The notes below the pieces were generated by a model. The model was given only the letters and a program-made list of their open reading frames with translations, was not told the origin of the DNA and ran no database searches. Made by a program: the position numbers and the translations under genes. A stretch of DNA of 64,000 nt from Serilophus lunatus (taxonomy: Eukaryota > Chordata > Aves > Passeriformes > Eurylaimidae): positions 194,891 through 258,890 of the forward strand of contig VXBA01001792.1 in NCBI GenBank assembly GCA_013399895.1, given 5' to 3'. Shown in pieces: positions 21,868 to 32,958 of the stretch (position 1 is its first letter; each line of letters starts with the position of its first letter).

Positions 21868-21970
21868 AATCATAGTTACAGAATCCTTTAGGTGGAAAAA
21901 CCATCCAAAGCCATCAAGTGTAGTCATTACCCCAGCACTGCCAAGCCCACCACGTCCCCAAGTGCCACAC
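21868..21970 (-). mobile_element. CR1 LINE 3' fragment, short
   Basis: It shows 'aatcatagttacagaatcct', 'ccatcaagtgtagtcattac' and 'caccacgtccccaagtgcca'. It is a short, diverged reverse tail. Confidence 0.78.
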
Positions 21971-22554
21971 ATTTTCTACAACTGTTCTACAAGTTTCCGT
22001 GTTTTCTGACTCCCAAGAATACAAATAACTTGGGTGTGTAGAAGTTAAGTACAAAATCAAAAAAAAAAAAACAACAAGTGGCCAAGAATTGCCCATTTAA
22101 CAGAGACTGATCCAGCCAGAAGAGTCTTGTACCCTAAAGCAAGGAAACAGGACACTATGAGCTCCAGAAATAGGATAGGGAATCCCTTCATTATTAATGG
22201 GCAAAGAGGCTTCTTAGCCTTTGCTGTGCTTGTTCTGATCATGTCACACTGTAGAGTTTATTCTTAGTCTTAGCCACAGCCTTATAAATAATAAAATGGG
22301 TCGTGTTTTATCTTACCCCAGTGATCACTGTAATGCGGCTTTTGTCTGAGACTCTGCAAGCTCAGGCACAGGCAACATTTGGAAGTGGATAAAGTGAAGT
22401 GCAGAGTACAAAAGTAGACTCAGTCCTTCCCAAAGGACACACTTAGTGAGACCAAACACTGTGGGTTTTCATTGTGTGCACTGCTTTGCAGGGAAAAAAA
22501 TGAGAAAATTGGAAAATTGACTTTACAGTGTGTCTATCTCTTCTCCTTGGTGGC
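21971..22554. other. intronic sequence
   Basis: A poly-A run lies at about 22059-22070. Nothing else is recognised. Confidence 0.3.
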
Positions 22555-22812
22555 CAGGGACAGGAGCCCGGGGAATGGCCTGGAGCTGTGTCAGGGTAGG
22601 GTCAGGTTGGACCTCAGGCCAAGGTTCTTTGCCCAGAGGGTGGTTGGGCACTGCCCAGGCTCCCCAGTGCAGTGGGCACAGCACCAGAGCTCCAGGAGGG
22701 GTGGGATGATCCTGTCAGGGACAGAGGGGGTATTGTTGGGGTGTCCTGTGCTGGGACAGGAGCTGGACTGATGGTTCTTGTGGGTCCCTTCCAACTCAGG
22801 ATATTCTGTGAT
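22555..22812 (+). mobile_element. CR1-like LINE 3' fragment
   Basis: It begins 'agggacaggagcccggggaa', then 'ggcctggagctgtgtcaggg', 'gggcactgcccaggctcccc' and 'tgggtcccttccaactcagg', ending 'atattctgtgat'. It has the CR1 tail order in plus orientation but a variant middle ('cagagctccaggaggggtgg'). Confidence 0.75.
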
Positions 22813-23261
22813 ATCACAGGCTGTGTTTATTCTTACAGCCTTTCCAAAAGGTTCTCCTGCTAAGGAGCCAAGTAAAATTAAAAGCAAAATACTTTTTAGA
22901 GAAAACTTCAATAAACACGTCTGTACATGCAGAAGCAAGATGGCCTTTGTGAAGCTGCTAAAAATGACAGATTTCCTTAAGACCTTTGTGTTTTGTAAAG
23001 GATTCACGTGTTTAGTATGTTAACATGCAAATGGATTGTGACCAACAGTAAAAGGGTTGAATACAATATGCTAATGTAGCCTTCAGTTTGAAGAAGAAAT
23101 ATAAATGATCTCTTCATCCTGTAAATATTTTCCTTTAGGTCTAATGGTTTAGTTCCTTCCATTATTTTATTCACCAAACCTCTTTCCTCAGTGTTTATGT
23201 GGGCTGTGTGTTTGTGAACAGACATGCAAACCTTCCCTCATTGGACTTTGGTTTCTTGCAG
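22813..23261. other. end of the last intron
   Basis: AT-rich sequence ends in 'tggactttggtttcttgcag', the acceptor of the terminal exon. The frame upstream of it shows no coding character. Confidence 0.5.
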
Positions 23262-23411
23262 AAGTTTCCTGAGCTGAAGTTCAAGTATGTGGAGGAGGAG
23301 CAGCCTGAGGAGTTCTTCATCCCCTACGTGTGGTCCTTGGTCTACAACTCGGCCGTGGCTCTGTACTGGAACCCCCACGACATCCAGCTCTTCACCATGG
23401 ACTCTGGCTGA
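23262..23411 (+). CDS. terminal coding exon, GREB1/GREB1L-like C-terminus (tentative)
   Basis: The acceptor 'ggtttcttgcag' ends at 23261. The frame starts in phase 0 (AAG) and encodes 49 residues: [19 protein letters not shown], then [19 protein letters not shown] and [11 protein letters not shown], followed by TGA at 23409-23411. Strong GC-ending codon use (GTG, GAG, CTC, TAC, AAC) contrasts with the AT-rich flanks and marks a genuine bird exon. The segment combines an acidic patch with aromatic, beta-rich text. My recollection is that GREB1-family proteins (nuclear oestrogen-response or retinoic-acid-pathway factors with an inactive glycosyltransferase-like C-terminal domain) end in similar sequence, but I could not verify this and give no symbol. 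The open frame extends left to an ATG at 23199 across the acceptor, and that part is not coding. Upstream exons are probably those at 19103, 18031 and 5757. Confidence 0.85.
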   Translation, partial: KFPELKFKYVEEEQPEEFFIPYVWSLVYNSAVALYWNPHDIQLFTMDSG

Positions 23412-24315
23412 AGGACACCCAGCTCAGCTCAGCTCAGCTCTGTCTTCTTACAGAAAACAAACCTCTGCACTGCGTGTTGATACGTGACCCCTTCCAATCT
23501 GCACCCTCAGACCCAAAGCTTACAGGGAATGAAGCTTGCCACTACTGTACAGCCCATTTTGGAAGCAGATTGCCACCAACACGCTGGTGACAGGCTGTGC
23601 TGTGAGGAACTTGTGGGCAGCTTTGTGTTTATATCCATAACCTAGAGCTTGTTTGATGAAAATGAGGCCTTACACATGGGGTATGATGTTACTACCAACC
23701 ACAAACCTGATTGTTCTTTTAACTTAAGGAGGTAAACGAGGAAAAAGATTGCAGGCTTTGATTTGGAAAGCAGCATTTGTATTTTTGGTTCTTTCAAGAA
23801 AGGCAGCTGTGTTGGGTCAAGCTTTTTATGTGCTGTGGGTTGCTTGTTACCTAATCCCATGTTTTCACTCACAGCCCCTCATTTTAGTGGCACTGTCAAG
23901 GCTGCAATCCTTAAGTTGGTGTCTACACTGTCATCCGAGGGAACTAAGCAAGCAGCATCTTAATCAGATTAGCCCCCAGGCAGATTCAAAACACTTGATT
24001 TAGATGCTTGTGGGAGGATTTTCAATAGCGAGTCTTTTTTGTTGTTGTTGTTGTTAGACTGGCAGATATTCTACAGAGGGCTAGAAACACCAGCTTTTGG
24101 GGTCAGGTCCCATACAAACTTGTTTTTCTGTGCTCCTGTACAAAAGTTGTTCCTGGAAATTGAAGGTGTAGGGAAGGGGGGAAAAAATTAGTCCAAAGAA
24201 AATAATTATAAGATTGTAAAATAGACCATTGTCCTGTAAAACTGTGCGTAATGGTGACAGTGTATCCTGGGCATCCTCGGCAAAGCTTTGTGTTGAAAAC
24301 CCCTCTGTTTAGCTT

Positions 24316-24321
24316 ATTAAA
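24316..24321 (+). promoter_or_regulatory. possible proximal poly(A) signal ATTAAA
   Basis: ATTAAA in 'agcttattaaagattttt', about 900 bases after the stop codon. The downstream sequence is T-rich but not strongly GT-rich. It may give a short 3' UTR form. Confidence 0.35.
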
Positions 24322-24894
24322 GATTTTTCAGCAGAAGTATAGATTTATCCAAATGTAGAATATTTCTCTTTTTTTTATTGTTGTTTTTAAGTGCCCTTTC
24401 CTGATATACCTGTTCCAGCAGTGGGAAAAGCAAAAGAAATGTTGTGATTTTGAAAGAACATCTCATATTTCAAAGCGGGGATCATTTTTTTGGGGAAGGT
24501 TCCCAACGATGCCTCTTGCACACACATGCACCCACTCTCCTCATCCCATGTGCTGCTGTGTGAGGGACTGTCACCAGTGCTTTGCATGCCAAAGCTTCCA
24601 ATTTCAAGGAATTACTTCCTAAACATACGTGGCAACCTTCTGTATTCACTGCCTGCTCCAGCATGTTCTGTTTGTTGACCTGAGGAATCAGATGCATTTG
24701 CTTTCAGATAGTCCTTTGAGTGGCTTTAAATATAATTTCTTGCACCGTTTGGTCCCCCAAAGGATGTCCTGAGATTGTGCTTTCCTTTTATCTGCTTGTT
24801 TGGAGGTGGAAGTCCATTTGAGTCCTACACAAATGGAAATGCTGGCTTAAAAAAAATTGCTTTTCCAAATTTATTAAAATATAGCTACAAGGGG

Positions 24895-24911
24895 ATATAT
24901 ATATATATATG
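24895..24911. repeat. (AT)n dinucleotide run
   Basis: A perfect short run of AT in the predicted 3' UTR, in the string 'ggggatatatatatatatat'. It is likely polymorphic in length. Confidence 0.8.
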
Positions 24912-25146
24912 CAGCCTAAAAGCATATGGGACTTTAAAATGGCAGAAGCTTTTTTGATAAAAGGCAGTGGTAAGACTGGAGATGCAGTGTTTTCTTAGGC
25001 AAATATGAGACATGAATGAAACATGACTGAGCTGCACATAAGTTGATGGTGTGTTTTGGATTTATGCCGTTTTTTTGTTCTTTGAGCAAACAACAAAAGG
25101 GGATGACTTTTCTTAGATACTGTAGTGATTCATAATTTTGTCTTTT

Positions 25147-25152
25147 AATAAA
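25147..25152 (+). promoter_or_regulatory. probable main poly(A) signal AATAAA
   Basis: AATAAA is followed within 20 bases by a GT-rich element ('gagtgtttgtgagt'), the usual arrangement for cleavage and polyadenylation. It is the best candidate for the end of the plus-strand transcript. Confidence 0.55.
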
Positions 25153-25170
25153 GACTAAGAGTGTTTGTGA

Positions 25171-26244
25171 GTCAGCAGGGCTGCCCAGCTTTGGAAAGGT
25201 CAGCCTGAAGATGCACTTTTAAACTGTGGATTCTGAAGCTACTGGGATGGCTCAGTGTTCATCTGTTTTAAACTGCCTGGGGGGAGCACCCTCCACCCTG
25301 AGGTGAGAGAGACCTCAGCAGAGCAGGCAGCTCAGTCAGGTGCCAGACTGGAGACAACCTGATTTGTCTGTGAAAAGGATTTCTGCAAAGAGAAGGGTAT
25401 ATAAAGCAGCAGTCTGATGGAATAGGTCAAACCGGCTGCTGAACCCATGCAGGAGTCACACAGTAAATTCTCACTGTCCTCTCGTGGTGACACTGAGGTA
25501 CAGAAGGAACAGGTTTGTTCCAATGGCATAATTTCCTTGAGCATTTAATAATTTGCCATGCTCTCAGGTCCCAGCTGGTTTGGAACAGCTGGAGTTACCA
25601 TCTAAAGCTGAAATAGCAGAGCAAGATCAAGATTTATACTGAAATCCATTGGCTCTTCCAAGAGTTGGAGTGTGAGGTGGATCTGGCAGTGTCCTGTTGT
25701 CTACAGTCTGGTACAGTCACAAATACTCTTCTTCTCCTTCATCTTAGGGATCCTTTTCATTACTTTGTGTGAAAGATTTATTATGCATAATAAAAAAATA
25801 AAACAGTCATACGAGGTGTTCTGTTTTATGTGACAGTTGACACGTGGAGGGTGTGGCCTGCTCATCAGGCCTAGTGTGCAAGGGGTTTTGTAACATCCTC
25901 CAGGATGTACAATAAGAAGGATGTTATTTATTGTAAGAAAATGGTTCTTTAAAGCTGTGCTTGGTGAAAGAAGAGATGTGTCATGTGGAATCTCACCTCT
26001 TGCCAACTCAACGTCTACAGTCACGGGGAGAAGAGGAGGAGGGACAGGATTGTCCATACCAGACCAGATGTGGTGTGTTGCTGCACTCTCTTTCTCTTTC
26101 CTGTTGTTTTTTCCACACCATTTAAGCTGTCTCTGGTTTTGGGATATGGGGGATGTGGGATAAATGTTGCACCAGGACCTTCACCTCACCACACTCATAT
26201 TTGGGGTAACCTAATTGTGGCCAAGTTGGAAAGAACAGTAGAGT
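25171..26244. other. intergenic unassigned sequence
   Basis: AATAAA-like strings at 25788-25802 could be an alternative distal end of the plus gene. No exon or repeat was recognised. Confidence 0.3.
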
Positions 26245-26498
26245 GATAGGACACAGGGAATGGCTTCCCACTGCCAGAGGGAAGGGTTAAGTGGGATACT
26301 GGGAAGGAATTTTTGGCTAGAAGGGTGGTGAGGCCCTGGCACAGGATGGGTAGAGAAGCTGTGGCTGCCACATCCCTGGAAGCATCCAAGGCCAGGCTGG
26401 AGCAACCTGGGACAGTGGGAGGTGTCCCTGCCCATGACCGGGGGTGGGATGAGATGAGCTTTGAGGTCTCTTCCAACTCAAACCATTCTGGGGTTCTG
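26245..26498 (+). mobile_element. CR1 LINE 3' fragment
   Basis: It shows 'gataggacacagggaatggc', 'tgggatactgggaaggaatt', 'gtggtgaggccctggcacag', 'catccctggaagcatccaag' and 'ttccaactcaaaccattctg'. It is in plus orientation. Confidence 0.92.
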
Positions 26499-27996
26499 TT
26501 TTGAGAGGGAAATCCATTGGTTCAGAGTTGAGGAGGAGAAGGGAGGTCTGTTCTCAGAGAACATCACTCCAGAAGACCAAGTTTTGGGGAAAACAAGAAG
26601 GAAACCAGCTGCTGCCTAAGTTATTTCCCTGGTGAGGAAGACATTCTCCTTCCTCAAAGTGAAACTGTTATCACTTTGAAAGTGGGATGGTGGGTTGGAA
26701 GTTACAAATGAGTTGGGAATTGTTCACTTTGGAAGGCTTTCAGACTGCTTTTGCCAGATTTCCTGGCTTTTCTTGACACTACTAGCCTAAACCCAAAGAG
26801 TATTAGACAAGTTACAGTTAAAAAAAAATCCAAACTGTTTTCTATTTCCCTTTAGATTGTTGATCTACCAGTTAAACAGGAAAGGAAGAAGCAAACAACC
26901 CCCCTCCCTTCTTTGGAAACTCTGAAGTTTTTCGTACAGCCTTTTCTACTGGTTTTATTCTTGTGTACATTGTCTAATTCAGACAACTAAAGGTCAAATG
27001 CTATCTTATATTTAGTCAAGCCCAGGCTCTCTCTTGACGGATTGGGCTCAGTCTGTGTAAAGCCCTGGCTTCTGTGCTGGAACAGCAGGAGTTCTCTGCA
27101 TGACTGCACTACTAGAATCACCTGGGCACTATAAATCCTTTCCTATTTCTAGCCATTAGTAGGGCTTTGGTCACCTCACCTGAAAATTTGCACCATTGCT
27201 ACCATAATAATACCATAAAATACCATAAATACCATAAAATTCAGGGTCTCAGCTGCTTTTGTGCTTGTTTTGTTCTTTATTTGCATTTTGGGGAGCGTTA
27301 TTGTTATAATAATGTTTTTTATCTATTATTGTAACAGACTCTCCTAACTCACAACTAGCAGTTCAACATAACAGCTGCGCATCTGGTCACAACGCACAAC
27401 AGCCTCATGAGCACCTGAATGACGAAGCATCGGCTCCTGGTCACCTTCTGGCAGAAGCTGTGGAAGCCATGAACTCTTAAGTTATGCTGCAGGTGACCCT
27501 TGAGTCTGACTTCTGCAGGGAAAGATGTCACAAGGTTGGTTGTCTGGGTGAGGCTGGAGGTGGCTGGGAATTATTTTGGGCTTGACTAGAAGGCAGACTT
27601 TTAACCTTATGAATTATTCAGTCATGATGCCTTTGCACAGGTCATTCATGACATTCAGACGTGTGTGAAGGGTTCAGGGAAAGGATCAGGCAGTCAGGGC
27701 TTTTTCCCTTTCAGAAAAGCAGCCTGTTGGCAGGACATCTCCGGGCTGTGACATCACCAGACAAGTGCTCTGGGGCCATCCTTCTTCTGCATGAGACATG
27801 AACACACGTCACCAGCATCGCTCACTATGCTGATAACAATTCTGCTAACAGAAGATAACAAAGACAAAAGGGCAACTCTTACAACCTCCCTTGACCTGGA
27901 CAGCAGAGCTGTACTTCCTGCTGTGGCTTTGGGAACAGCGACTCATCAGGAGCAGGGCAGGGAGGTGCTATAGGCCATGGAGACCAGGATTTAAAG
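26499..27996. other. intergenic sequence with a short A-rich tandem repeat
   Basis: At about 27201-27240 the unit 'accataaaat' and variants repeat about four times. The rest is unique, with no exon supported. Confidence 0.4.
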
Positions 27997-28038
27997 TAAT
28001 CATAGAGTGTTTTGGGTTGAAAGGGACCTTAAATATCT
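27997..28038 (-). mobile_element. very short CR1 3' end, reverse
   Basis: It reads 'taatcatagagtgttttggg' and then 'ttgaaagggaccttaaat', the reversed terminal 40 bases of CR1. It directly abuts a plus-oriented copy. Confidence 0.7.
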
Positions 28039-28300
28039 CAGGGTTAGACTCCTTCTGCTCTGGAGCCAGGCTGGGAGAGCTGGGGGTGTTTACCCGGAGA
28101 AGAAAAGGCTCCAGGGAGACCTTGGAGCCCCTTCCAGAGCCTAAAGGGGCTCCAGGAGAGCTGGAGGGGGACTGGGGACAAAGGATGGAGGGACAGGACA
28201 CAGAATGGCGTCCCACTGCCAGAGAGCAGGGTTAGGTGGGATACTGGGAAGGAATTGTAAGGTGCACAAGTTGGGCAGAGAAGTTGATTGGGCCATGGAA
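28039..28300 (+). mobile_element. CR1 LINE fragment lacking its 3' end
   Basis: It begins 'cagggttagactccttctgc' and continues 'ggagagctgggggtgtttac', 'ctccagggagaccttggagc', 'cagagcctaaaggggctcca' and 'gggatactgggaaggaattg', fading after 'gttgggcagagaagttg'. The usual terminal part is missing. Confidence 0.85.
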
Positions 28301-28953
28301 ATGTCTGCAGCATTACCTAAGCTTTCTCAAAAGCAGCAACACACGAGCTACATCAGTCCTTTGGATGTTCCTGACTACAGATTTTCGCATTCCTTCACTG
28401 ACAATACTGGGCACCACTCTGGAGTGACAGCGTTGTAATTGCTTTGCTCTTTGAGGGTAGTTAACCCTCAGCTGCAAGGCTCCAGCAGAGATTACAGCTT
28501 GTGTGCATTTAATCATAGAGGCTGGTTATTGCTGGGTGGAAGTATTTTGGATCTTAGGGCTGTGCTGCCTTTTTGCAAATGAATTGCTCCAAGTAGCCAT
28601 GTTTAATATTGAAGGCACTGCTACCACCCATGGACTATGCCAACACTTACATGTATTCAGATAGATGAAAATGTCACTTTTGGTGAATCCCTCCAAAATC
28701 ACGAATCAAACACAACACAGAGCTGCCCAACTGGGACAATTTGAATGAGAGATTTAAAGAAGAGAGAGATGATTTTTTTTAATGCTGCTGAAGCACACAG
28801 CATAATCCTTCATCATCGCTATAAAAACTGTCTTAAAATTAATCTGAAATGAATATGTCTTGGCAGACGTGATGAAATGTTCAGCTGTACATAATGCTTT
28901 TGCCAGATGTCTTGGCAAACTAAATGGCAGACTTCGGTCTTCCTTATAGTCAC
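28301..28953. other. intergenic unassigned sequence
   Basis: Unique sequence with no exon or repeat recognised. Confidence 0.3.
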
Positions 28954-29077
28954 TTTGTGCTGCTGAAAAGCCCTGAATCTGATGGCACTGGGAGAAAATT
29001 GGAGGCCTTTGAGGATCCGGAAAGGAGCAGTGACAAAGTAGGTGACGTCCCTGATGATGCTGCCCCAGCCCCTCCTC
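28954..29077 (-). CDS. coding-like segment, strand uncertain
   Basis: On the minus strand 'catttgttttgtcgtttcacaagcag' is a good acceptor before 29077. The frame GWGSIIRDVTYFVTAPFRIL, then KGLQFSPSAIRFRAFQQHK, is open up to 'CACAAA|GTGACT', a fair donor. The exon would be 124 bp and end in phase 0. Third positions are rich in C. The plus strand is also open across the same place (28924-29151), with acidic text (LEAFEDPERSSDKVGDVPDD), a weaker acceptor ('cggtcttccttatag') and an internal donor-like GTAGGT. It is likely an exon of an unidentified gene or a conserved element. I recognise no family. Confidence 0.27.
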
Positions 29078-29151
29078 CTGCTTGTGAAACGACAAAACAA
29101 ATGCTTTTCCAAGAGCAAACCAGCTTATTAAAAACTGGCAATTTAAACTAG

Positions 29152-30092
29152 GAACAGCTGTCCTCACCCTGCTGCTTCTATTTTTGTCCCTGAAGCTGTT
29201 GTCAGAGTCTATCCCCTCTCCCAGCACAGTTCCTCCATCCCAGTCTGCAGTGCTCCCCATCCATGAATCCTGGTGGGTATGGGTGCTTGGGGTACAGGGG
29301 ATCTGGGTTGCTCAGCCCCACTGGAGTTGTCTGTCCCTATTTAAGAGCTGTATCAACTGGAGAATAATTAGAATAAACCATCCAGGAGCAAAACCATATC
29401 TGGAAATTCAAAGCCTCTTCCAAAACAGGTGCTTGAGGACCTAAAAATGTGGGGGCTTTTTCTCAAAACAGCCTTGTGTGTGTTGTTTTGTTACTCAGAC
29501 TGTTCCTACAGGGGGGAAAGTCCACTGTCATTCTTTGATGTGTATTCAGTATACACTCTTTACTTGGCTGAGCTTCAGATTAAATATTCTGTTTAGTGAC
29601 TTGTGTCTTGTCCTTGTCTCTGCGGTGCTGAGCTGCCAAGCAGAGAAGAAACAGAGCCATTTTCACCCTGAAATGAAGCTCTTTGTGATGGCTCCAGAAA
29701 AAAATCCTCACCCTCCTCCACCCCAGAAAACCAGCTTTGGCGTCTACAGTCTTGCAAGTTTCTCCCAACTGAAATATGAAGTGAAAATTAAATTCTTTTC
29801 TTTCTCTTAAATCAAATCTCATAGGCGCCAATTGCCCTTTAAAAGGTCAAGCTTTTAGCCCACAAAATTGTAATCAATACATTATTGACCTAAACAATAC
29901 TCATAAACTTTAGGCTCCCTTTTTCTCCTCGCTTGGCTTCTCCTCCTTCCTGACAGAGTATATGTGGGCCAGGAAACTGGGAGCTCCTGAAAATGGTAGG
30001 ATGGAGAGAGCTCATAAAACCCCACGTCCACAGTAGAACTGGAGGAGCAAGAGCATCACCAGCCCCCACAAAGCAGGATTGGCACTTTTCCT
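29152..30092. other. intergenic unassigned sequence
   Basis: No repeat or exon was recognised. The frame at 29478-29810 has no splice support. Confidence 0.3.
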
Positions 30093-30309
30093 TCCTGCCT
30101 GCCTGCCTTCCTTCCTTCCTGCCTTCCTGCCTGCCTGCCTTCCTTCCTGCCTGCCTGCCTGCCTTCCTTCCTGCCTGCCTGCCTTCCTTCCTGCCTGCCT
30201 GCCTTCCTGCCTGCCTGCCTTCCTTCCTGCCTGCCTGCCTGCCTTCCTGCCTTCCTGCCTGCCTTCCTGCCTTCCTGCCTGCCTTCCTTCCTGCCTGCCT
30301 GCCTGCCTT
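30093..30309. repeat. compound tetranucleotide microsatellite (CCTT/CCTG)n
   Basis: About 217 bases of mixed CCTT and CCTG units ('ttcctgcctgcctgccttcc' and variants). The stop-free repeat creates long frames on both strands (LPACLPSF on plus, AGRKAGRQEG on minus) that are artefacts of the repeat. The plus strand is pure pyrimidine apart from one G per CCTG unit. Confidence 0.97.
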
Positions 30310-31050
30310 GCCAGGAGGACATATGACCAGTTGACTTTCGTATCTTGCAGAAACAACTGTGCCACACCAAAGACATTGACTAACTGTTCTTCCAGCTCTC
30401 TGAGTCTGGCCAGTTCTGTACTGGAAAATGACCAGCCAGCCTGGTCAGAAGGTGGATTTGCTGCATGTCCATCCCTAACACAGACCCAGACGTTTTCCAG
30501 CACCACTTCTTTCCCTTCTCACTATGTTGTGTTTCCCTGTTCAGTTGGGTGTATAACACGGGGTGTAAAAACCACACCAGACCCGCCCCAGCAAACACCC
30601 AAGGGTCCCACTAGGACCAAGGATGACCTGGGCAGGAGGGAGGTCATGCTCTCTGGAAATGATCCTTTACCAGGGAAGAAAGAGGCAGAGTCTGACCTGT
30701 GCCTCCCCACAAGCAAGGGAGAAGGTAAGAGGCTGGAGCAAGGGGATGGAAGGGTTCATGACACATTTGAGGGTACCAACTTTCTCACTGGTGTGTACTG
30801 AAGAGAGATGGCAGAGGACCTTCTTGATTAATTTAAGGAAGAAACAGCCATTCTCAATCAATACCTTCCCACTGCTTATCACTGACTGCAACCAAATGGA
30901 AGTCCAGTGATTACCCAGAAGAGTAGTGCTAGAGAATAAGCCAGAAAACACAGTCCTGACCCAAAGGGTGAATAATTAGCAAGAAAATAGACTGATAGAA
31001 AGGGACTGAGCCTAGATAGGTGGCTTGGATGTATGTGTATAGTGTGTATA
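30310..31050. other. intergenic unassigned sequence
   Basis: No repeat or exon was recognised beyond the microsatellite. Confidence 0.3.
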
Positions 31051-31084
<34 letters not shown>

Positions 31085-31125
31085 GTATATATATGTGTAT
31101 ATATAGTATTTACATATATATATAT
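31036..31125. repeat. (TG)n/(TA)n dinucleotide tract
   Basis: It starts with GT-rich text ('gtgtatatgtgtgtgtgt') and then a TA run with small interruptions up to about 31125. It has low complexity, is probably length-variable and has no coding meaning. Confidence 0.9.
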
Positions 31126-32958
31126 GTCAAAATGGCACATAGTTATTAATTACAATTCTATCCTTATCTGTAAAATTGCTCCATTTCACAGTATCACCTT
31201 GTCTGATGAAGTGTCACGAGGCGAAGTCCAACACTGGTTGTGTTTGCGTGGGTAGAACACCACATCTTCAAAGAGGGAAAGGATGAGTAGTGACTACAGG
31301 GAACGTCTCAGCTGCGCTTGGGGCAGGACTTTGGGAGATGCCAGGCTTTTCCCAGGCTGCCTGCAACGGGAGGGCTCTGCTGCTGATGGATTTGCCTCCA
31401 TCCATTACCTTGTGCCCCACGTGTGTTTGTGTTGTGGCTACGAGCATTAAATACGAGGGCAGATTAGTTGTGTTTGTGCAGCTGCCAAGCTCGCTGTTGT
31501 CACATTTCCATCTGCCTCTCTCTTGTATAACTCTCTGCTCCTGGTGAAGTTAAGAGCAAGGAACAAATCCCCTTCTTCCCCAATATCTCGTGCCTGGGCT
31601 GGCAGGGCAGCTTATCCCCTAACCTTCAGCATCAAGTCTCAAGGCCTTTCCTCCAGCCTACACCTGAAATCCCGTGTCTAGCCCATAGCCTTGAGCTGAC
31701 CTGCAGTCATCAGAAAGCAAAAGCCCTGTTTGTACCGATCTGTTTCAGCATCACATCTGTCTCTGATAAGCTTCAAGGACTGACAGTCATCTTCAGGTCA
31801 AAACAATCTGGGACCTGGTCCCAGGAAGCCTTTGTTTTACCGCTGTGGTGTGCACCAGCAACTGCTATCAGCAAGGGTAGCAGCAGTTCCTACCATGGCA
31901 GACCTTTGTCCTCCCTCATCCCTCTAAAAAGGTAGAATAAGGTGGAGCATCTCTGAAACATTCCAAGTCCCTGCCTGTGGAAACCTGGCTGTTGGAATCA
32001 AAGCTTTTTGTTCTAGAGCTCAGATCTGAGAGTTATGCAGCTGGGAATAGTGACCTGCTACACCTTCTTCCCAGGCAGTGCCTCCATAGTAGACTGTTAG
32101 GACCTCAAGTTTTCCATTGAATCCTCTTGATTTAAGAGACTCAAAAGAGGATTTGCACTCCCAGTTTAAGGACAGATGGAGAAGGGTTAGACTCAGGGCA
32201 GGTGGATAGGGGTTGGTATTTTTACTGATACTTTTGCAGTGCTGCTCCTTCAAGTTTTAAGAGAGTCTTCACTTCTCAGCTTTCTTCTACCTCGATAGTA
32301 ACCCTTGGGATGGCGGGTTGGTGTGGGAGAGATGATGAAAGACAGGGAGATGAAGAAACTTGTACTGAACACACTGTTGGCTCCTGGCCTGAAACACTGG
32401 GCCTGCTCAAGGTCCTGCCAAGATCATTTTGTCTGGGAGGATACACCAATGATGACAGCCAGGTATTTCTTTGATGCAATTCTGTGTATTAATCGGGACA
32501 GTACGTGAAGTCCCGTCTCTCCAAACACCACGAGAGCAAGGAGGCTGCAACAGCCTTGGGCCCAAGCCCGAGCCTGTCTGGAGCCACTCCTGCACACCCT
32601 GTGTGCCTCCCCACTCCCTCACTTCATGCTGTATTTCCCCAGCTTCCTCTCTGGAACCTCCCTGGCACTTTGCTGGATTTTTATTTGCTTTCTTGTCCTT
32701 CTGATATACTTTAAATATGTACATACACACCTCCTTTTGTGCAAGCAACTGCAGCCCAAACAGGGCCCTGGGAGGATGAGCAGCCTCCCCTCCATCCATG
32801 AGGGAAATCTCTCGTTCTTGAGTGATTTTGAGTGATTTCCGTGGTGGTTTGTGGCCTTCTTGAGAGTTTCTCCTGTTCTGACTTTCGCCAAACAAGGGTG
32901 CAAATGCCTTCCTTCCTTTAGCCCCAAGGCAGTGTAGCAAACTGGCCAACTTGGTGAC
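31126..32958. other. intergenic unassigned sequence
   Basis: No exon or repeat was recognised. The 234-codon minus frame ending at 32407 is partly made of the CR1 at 32959 and is rejected. Confidence 0.3.

Larger units (their letters stand above)
23412..25170 (+). other. 3' untranslated region of the plus-strand gene (predicted)
   Basis: It runs from the stop codon to about 18 bases past the AATAAA at 25147. It has no CR1, is AT-rich toward the end, holds a (GTT)5 run at 24041-24055, and contains an earlier ATTAAA at 24316 that could give a shorter transcript. The end position is inferred. Confidence 0.55.

Noticed and set aside
30012..30801. Frames of 113, 164 and 240 codons across the microsatellite
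   Set aside because: They exist only because the CCTT/CCTG units contain no stops. The flanking parts lack coding character.
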